Assembly: GCA_018660405.1 (NCBI GenBank)
Contig: JABJKL010000228.1
Location: forward strand, 1 to 8,207
Direction of reading: 5' to 3'
From: Pseudomonadota bacterium
GTDB lineage: Bacteria; Pseudomonadota; Gammaproteobacteria; Arenicellales; Arenicellaceae
DNA: 8,207 bases
Positions 5,076 through 8,207 of this stretch are shown in pieces. The notes beneath the pieces were generated by a model. That model searched no databases. It had not been told where the DNA came from and saw only the letters and a program-made list of their open reading frames with translations. Every line of letters starts with the position of its first letter. Within the stretch, counting starts at the first letter, position 1. A program made the position numbers and the translations under genes.

Positions 5076-6977
5076 CTATTCTGAAAAGTTATAGCCCATC
5101 CTGATGAAAGCAGTACGACCTGCATTGCGAAAATCAGTAATCTCCCGATACTCGGAATCAAACAGATTCTCAACCGACATATTTACGCTCCACTCGTTGG
5201 CAAACTGATATCGAGCCCCAATATCCAGAACCTCGTAATCATCCAAATCTATCCTGCCTTGACCAAAAACCTCATCAACCGCATTTCGACTAAAACGCAA
5301 ATTCAATAAGGCTTCCAATTTACCTGTTTCGAATCGCAATCCAACATTTACCAAATGCTCCGGTCGCCTGATTCGCTGATCTCCTGAACGGGTTTTGGTG
5401 TCATTCCAGGTATAGTTCCCATACCAATCCAATGATTCAAACAAAGCAACGTGCCACTCAATCTCGAGTCCTTTTGATCGGGTCGTGCCCTGCTCCTGTA
5501 AATAACCGCTAAAGCCAGCCAGATCAAAAAATATCTCGTCCTCTATTTTCTGATCAAACCAAGTAAACCCCAAACTATGCCCTGACTCGCTGACGAAGCC
5601 CACACCCAACTCATAACCCTGACTGGTCTCTTCAATCAATTGAGCACTTGCGGCTGGTGGGAACGCGAATGGCCCGGCATTATATGAAATCTCGAACAAG
5701 CTGGGTGCCCGAAAACCGTTTCCAACTGAGGCACGATATTTAATCATCCCTTGAGCCAGCGCCTGACGATGACTGAATGACAGGCGATAACTCGTATGCT
5801 CGCCAAAATCATCGTTATCGTCATATCTAAGTCCTGCACTTGCAGTGGTGCTGTCAGAAAAAAATAAGATGTATTCCCCCCGGATTCCGTTCTGGTCACG
5901 CTGAAGATTTTGCCCGTCACTGGTAACGATTGACTCGTCTTCCAGGTCGACACCAAAGACCAAGGTACTATTCACCGTACTAGGGTCGCCGTAACGAAAG
6001 CTACCTTGATACTCCAGATGCTCTATTCCACCGCCTGTTTTAAACGCAGAAATTCCACCATAAATATCGTCCCGATCGGTTTCGGAGCGCTTTAACGAGA
6101 ACTGATGCTCGGTCGATTCGCTATTCCAAATAGCTGAAATGCGATACGCCGTCTGTTGATAATCTTCAATACAATCATGAGTGCCTGGAAAACCACACGC
6201 GTCATACTCGCTAATCGCGTCGGTATCAATCACCACGCCTTCCAGTCTTAAATTTTCACTGAGATTCCAACCAAGACGTGCGTGCAGTGTTGTGTTCTCA
6301 TAACCGTCATCATCCTGTAACGTGGTATCTGACAGACGCGCATTAAATCCATCGGTCTCGTAGCGACGTGCAGACAGGCTCAGATCAAACTGTCCATTGG
6401 TAAAATTATAAGCCGCGTCGCCCACACGTGTCGAAAAGCTTCCCAAACCCAGGTTAATACTGGCGTTTTGGCCGCGATCACTGTTTTCGGCAAGTTTGGC
6501 TTGAATTGAACGTATATTAATCACGCCCCCCGCATCGGCACCGTAAGCAAAGGCTTGTGGTCCACGCAAAATTTCGACGCCGCCAATTGAGCTGCCACTC
6601 ATCACATGATGAATCTGCGGCATAACCTGCACGCCAGAAGGGTCAGATACTTCAATTCCATCGACCAGCACGAGTGTTCGATATCCCTCTTCTCCTCGTA
6701 TTCGTACAGTTGTCGCTTTCCCAACGCCGCCAGCGTTGGTCGCTGCGACTCCCGTTTGGGTACGTAAGGCATCGAACAAGGATGCGTAGCCACGAAGATT
6801 TAGTTCATCCTCACCCAAATAACTAATAGAAGTCGCTATTTCGGAGGCGGATTGGCTAATTCTGCTGGAAGTGACAAGGATTTCGTCCAATGATTGCGCA
6901 TTGGCCGAACTTATGAGTGTTGGTAGGAAAATTATGGGCGTCAAGCCCCGGATAATAATTTTTGATTGATAATTCAC
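5076..6977 (-). CDS. btuB: TonB-dependent outer-membrane receptor, BtuB-like (vitamin B12 / corrinoid uptake)
   Basis: 633 residues from a GTG at 6975-6977 with GAGGA 6-7 nt upstream. Signal peptide about 1-27 ending ANA. A TonB-box-like LDEILVTSS follows at 30-38. The plug domain spans about 40-155, with TVRIRGEEGYRTLVLVDGIE (90-109) and VEILRGPQAFAYGADAGGVI (134-153), the two most conserved plug stretches. The remainder is a beta-barrel with alternating aromatic/polar strands; the end reads GRTAFIRMGYNFSE, the usual last strand except that two residues follow the terminal phenylalanine. The length is close to BtuB (about 600 residues). Two cysteines in an extracellular-type loop (near 258 and 266, ACGFPGTHDC) may form a disulfide. 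Assignment to B12 rather than iron comes mainly from the cobalamin riboswitch in its leader; the protein alone only shows a BtuB-like receptor. The gene should be repressed when cobalamin is abundant. Confidence 0.85.
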   Translation of the reverse strand: MNYQSKIIIRGLTPIIFLPTLISSANAQSLDEILVTSSRISQSASEIATSISYLGEDELNLRGYASLFDALRTQTGVAATNAGGVGKATTVRIRGEEGYRTLVLVDGIEVSDPSGVQVMPQIHHVMSGSSIGGVEILRGPQAFAYGADAGGVINIRSIQAKLAENSDRGQNASINLGLGSFSTRVGDAAYNFTNGQFDLSLSARRYETDGFNARLSDTTLQDDDGYENTTLHARLGWNLSENLRLEGVVIDTDAISEYDACGFPGTHDCIEDYQQTAYRISAIWNSESTEHQFSLKRSETDRDDIYGGISAFKTGGGIEHLEYQGSFRYGDPSTVNSTLVFGVDLEDESIVTSDGQNLQRDQNGIRGEYILFFSDSTTASAGLRYDDNDDFGEHTSYRLSFSHRQALAQGMIKYRASVGNGFRAPSLFEISYNAGPFAFPPAASAQLIEETSQGYELGVGFVSESGHSLGFTWFDQKIEDEIFFDLAGFSGYLQEQGTTRSKGLEIEWHVALFESLDWYGNYTWNDTKTRSGDQRIRRPEHLVNVGLRFETGKLEALLNLRFSRNAVDEVFGQGRIDLDDYEVLDIGARYQFANEWSVNMSVENLFDSEYREITDFRNAGRTAFIRMGYNFSE

Positions 6978-6982
6978 GTTAA

Positions 6983-7038
6983 TTCCTCAGTAAATGAATG
7001 CAGATAGTTAGTCGAATGAAAAGGAACTAACGGAGGAA
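6983..7038 (-). promoter_or_regulatory. Putative expression platform: SD, anti-SD and inner hairpin
   Basis: The receptor's Shine-Dalgarno GAGGAA (complement of 6983-6988) is exactly complementary to TTCCTC (complement of 7033-7038) upstream. Between them GTTAGT (7026-7031) and ACTAAC (7007-7012) form a perfect 6-bp inner stem. The fold would hide the ribosome binding site. The spacing is asymmetric (1 nt against 18 nt between the two helices), so stability is uncertain. The anti-SD can pair instead with CGGAGG (complement of 7117-7122), just after the riboswitch. Confidence 0.45.
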
Positions 7039-7116
7039 AGTAACGAGCAGATGGGCGAATTGGCTTGAACAACTTAGCTCACATAACCAGAAACCGCCTC
7101 TTGCACGCGACACGGC

Positions 7117-7134
7117 CCTCCGCCAAGTCGGTAA
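7117..7134 (-). promoter_or_regulatory. Post-aptamer switching segments
   Basis: Directly after P1, TTACCG (complement of 7129-7134) is exactly complementary to CGGTAA inside the aptamer core (complement of 7202-7207). A few bases on, CGGAGG (7117-7122) is complementary to CCTCCG in the anti-SD (7031-7036). Both pairings would compete with the ligand-bound or SD-hiding folds. Seen as complementarity only; folding not computed. Confidence 0.4.
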
Positions 7135-7297
7135 CTCGAAAGAAGGCTGGTATCGGGCTTAAGTCGTCGCTCTCAAACTATTTAGAATAGAAGGACGAAT
7201 ATTACCGTTGCGGGGGCAGCACAGGATTTGCGATAACGCACACCTGATTTCCCATTCAAGAGTTAGCAGATAAATCTACCGCCTCACCTTTATCGAG
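7135..7297 (-). ncRNA. Cobalamin riboswitch
   Basis: Read leftward, the conserved core appears in the right order: GGGAAATCAGGTG (7253-7241), AAATCCTG (7229-7222), GCTGCCCCCGCAACGGTAA (7220-7202) and the B12-box AAGCCCGATACCAGCC (7160-7145). A closing P1 helix forms from CTCGATAAAGG (7297-7287) with CCTTCTTTCGAG (7146-7135). The loop normally reading GGUGnnAAUCC is enlarged here by a mini-hairpin GCG-TTAT-CGC (7239-7230). Between the core and B12 box, TCGTC and GACGA pair, enclosing CTAT/ATAG, in place of an obvious GCCACUG segment, so it may be a variant subclass. It controls the receptor gene whose start codon lies about 160 nt further on, and probably the transporter gene beyond. Binding of cobalamin is expected to turn expression off. 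Confidence 0.92.
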
Positions 7298-7302
7298 CCG
7301 CG

Positions 7303-7308
7303 ATTATA
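7303..7308 (-). promoter_or_regulatory. -10 box of the riboswitch-btuB transcript
   Basis: A perfect leftward TATAAT (complement of 7303-7308). Transcription would start about 7 bases further on, near 7296, which is exactly where the riboswitch P1 helix begins (7297). The -35 region is weak (TATATT at a 17-bp spacer). The match between -10 position and aptamer start is the main support. Confidence 0.6.
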
Positions 7309-7409
7309 GAACTACTAAACAATCGAATATAGTGCTCCTGCGCCACGGATATAGGATTTCAGCTAATAAATGCTATCCTCAATCACACGGCAGACCTTAG
7401 AAGGACACC

Positions 7410-8126
7410 ATGATTAAACCAAATATGTTATTTACCAAGGTGGCCTTTTCCTTGAGCATCGCCATCCTGGCGCTTCCAATCGTGGCCCAGGCTGACTTGA
7501 GAGCAACCTCTATTGGTGACGACCCCATCGTTTTCGATGCGTCCAATGAGCGTATATGGTACCCCTTAATGTCTAACATGATTCAAATGACAAAGGAGCA
7601 ACAAAGTGAAGCCATCCAACAGCTCAACGACGCACATTTCGCGCAAAAGTCGAATTGGAGATTTGCCACGATTGGCGAAGTCATTGCGTTGGTAGAATCA
7701 ATGATGGAAGGCGCAGACCAAAGCTATGAAAAACCGAACCACGCGTGGCCCGTGTATCCAAATAGATACTTTGAGGCGACTCAGTTTATTAACGGAGAAA
7801 GTCTTGGCGAGGCGCTACCGATTGGCGACCATCATTTATTTTGCGGACGCACCGCCGATGAGGAAACGATCCGGGAAGACCTGATTAATGAGCCACCCTA
7901 TTTTGCGGAATCAATACAACCCGGCGAGGGGCAATACCACTTCTCCCAATTTGATCATCTGCCTGGAGAGCCCTCCACAGTCGGCGTGCTCGATACCATC
8001 ATGTTCGGCGACCATAGCTACTTTATGGCCGACGATGAGCTCACCTCACCCGCACCGAAAAGTACCTACCCAGCTTCATCCATGCCCGCACTGGAGTGCG
8101 GTGCCTGGATTACCAGTTCTAATTAG
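7410..8126 (+). CDS. Secreted protein of uncertain family (weak DUF1566-like pattern)
   Basis: 238 residues with a clear Sec signal peptide (about 1-28, hydrophobic core VAFSLSIAILALPIVAQA, cut expected after VAQA). The start ATG has AGAAGGA 4-5 nt upstream. The mature N-terminus has VFDASNERIWYPLMSNMIQM, then QQSEAIQQLN and WRFATIGEV. This order (D..., W, M-T-x-x-Q, LN, WR-x-A/P-T-x-x-E) resembles the repeat seen in DUF1566-like and PEP-CTERM-type secreted proteins. No C-terminal PEP-CTERM anchor is present. Two cysteines (LFCGR, LECGAW) could form a disulfide in the periplasm. The mature part is acidic. No catalytic residues can be named. Divergent from the B12 riboswitch unit and convergent with the dehydrogenase fragment, so context gives no clear role. 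Confidence 0.8.
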   Translation: MIKPNMLFTKVAFSLSIAILALPIVAQADLRATSIGDDPIVFDASNERIWYPLMSNMIQMTKEQQSEAIQQLNDAHFAQKSNWRFATIGEVIALVESMMEGADQSYEKPNHAWPVYPNRYFEATQFINGESLGEALPIGDHHLFCGRTADEETIREDLINEPPYFAESIQPGEGQYHFSQFDHLPGEPSTVGVLDTIMFGDHSYFMADDELTSPAPKSTYPASSMPALECGAWITSSN

Positions 8127-8140
8127 CACCCCGCTAAGCA

Positions 8141-8207
8141 CTAACGTAAGGCGGCAGCAATATTCCCGCCATCCACTGTTGTTACGTTGGCAGTGGTTTT
8201 ATCCATA
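8141..8207 (-). CDS. Short-chain dehydrogenase/reductase, C-terminal end only
   Basis: Leftward, the last 22 codons before the window edge end in NVTTVDGGNIAAALR and a TAG stop (complement of 8141-8143). The pattern T-V-D-G-G-N near the end is the hallmark of classical SDR proteins, whose final residues close the subunit interface after the (T)G-x-x-x-x-VDGG segment. The body with the Rossmann motif and the Tyr-x-x-x-Lys site lies beyond the window, so the substrate is unknown. It converges on the 238-aa gene with a 14-bp gap, and any terminator for that gene must lie inside this coding end. Confidence 0.72.
   Translation of the reverse strand, partial: MDKTTANVTTVDGGNIAAALR

Larger units (their letters stand above)
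6978..7409. other. Divergent intergenic region, contents
   Basis: 432 bp between the receptor start and the rightward 238-aa gene. About 320 bp is the receptor's leader RNA: riboswitch, switching segments and ribosome binding site. The remaining 7309-7409 should hold the rightward promoter; the best -10 candidate is TATCCT at 7374-7379 with an upstream TGC (extended -10), no good -35. AGAAGGA at 7399-7405 is the ribosome binding site for ATG 7410. No further gene is seen. Confidence 0.6.

Noticed and set aside
8173..8200. Hairpin CCACTG...CAGTGG followed by TTTT, looking like a terminator for the 238-aa gene; also AACGTAA/TTACGTT and GGCGG/CCGCC arms nearby, suggesting an attC-like palindrome
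   Set aside because: The stretch is explained by the leftward coding end of an SDR gene (TVDGGN pattern). The stem is only 6 bp with a 12-base loop, and the attC core consensus GTTRRRY does not fit. A weak terminator role remains possible but is not supported enough to list.
1..8207. Mobile element, CRISPR array, toxin-antitoxin or phage defence system
   Set aside because: No transposase or integrase, no terminal inverted repeats, no spaced repeat array, and no small toxin-antitoxin gene pair could be seen; the gene content is metabolic and membrane-related.

Overview
The window reads as ordinary chromosomal DNA of a Gram-negative bacterium. A TonB-dependent outer-membrane receptor, an RND-type periplasmic adaptor and several inner-membrane proteins point to a gammaproteobacterium. 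Moderate GC and the Npt1-like transporter type suggest a free-living, perhaps marine one, but the lineage is inference. No tRNA, rRNA, insertion sequence, integrase or CRISPR array is visible.

Left part (1-3660). The 5' part of an RND efflux adaptor gene runs leftward off the edge (1-511). It is divergent, across a 215-bp gap with two inverted repeats, from a rightward cluster (727-2311): a 310-aa two-domain membrane protein, an unlisted 29-aa single-span micropeptide and a 157-aa four-helix membrane protein. Converging on it from the right are two more four-helix membrane proteins (2417-2905 and 2916-3389). All four larger proteins share one fold that resembles DUF6644-type families. They sort into two subtypes, A and B, and each cluster encodes one of each. 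The 105-bp convergent gap holds two consecutive hairpins. A near-consensus FNR/Anr box lies upstream of the leftward pair. This looks like a duplicated pair of interacting membrane subunits of unknown function, possibly haem-binding and oxygen-regulated.

Middle (3661-7310). This is a leftward unit: a -10 box at the expected distance from a cobalamin riboswitch (7135-7297), a roughly 320-nt leader with complementary segments able to hide or expose the ribosome binding site, a BtuB-like TonB-dependent receptor (5076-6977) and, 95 bp downstream, a 12-helix transporter of the Npt1/ATP:ADP-antiporter-like (COG3202-type) superfamily (3661-4980). The arrangement suggests B12-repressed corrinoid uptake, with the transporter as a candidate inner-membrane step. 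That last role is hypothesis.

Right end (7410-8207). A secreted 238-aa protein of uncertain family is encoded rightward. It meets, after a 14-bp gap, the last codons of a leftward short-chain dehydrogenase gene that enters from beyond the window.
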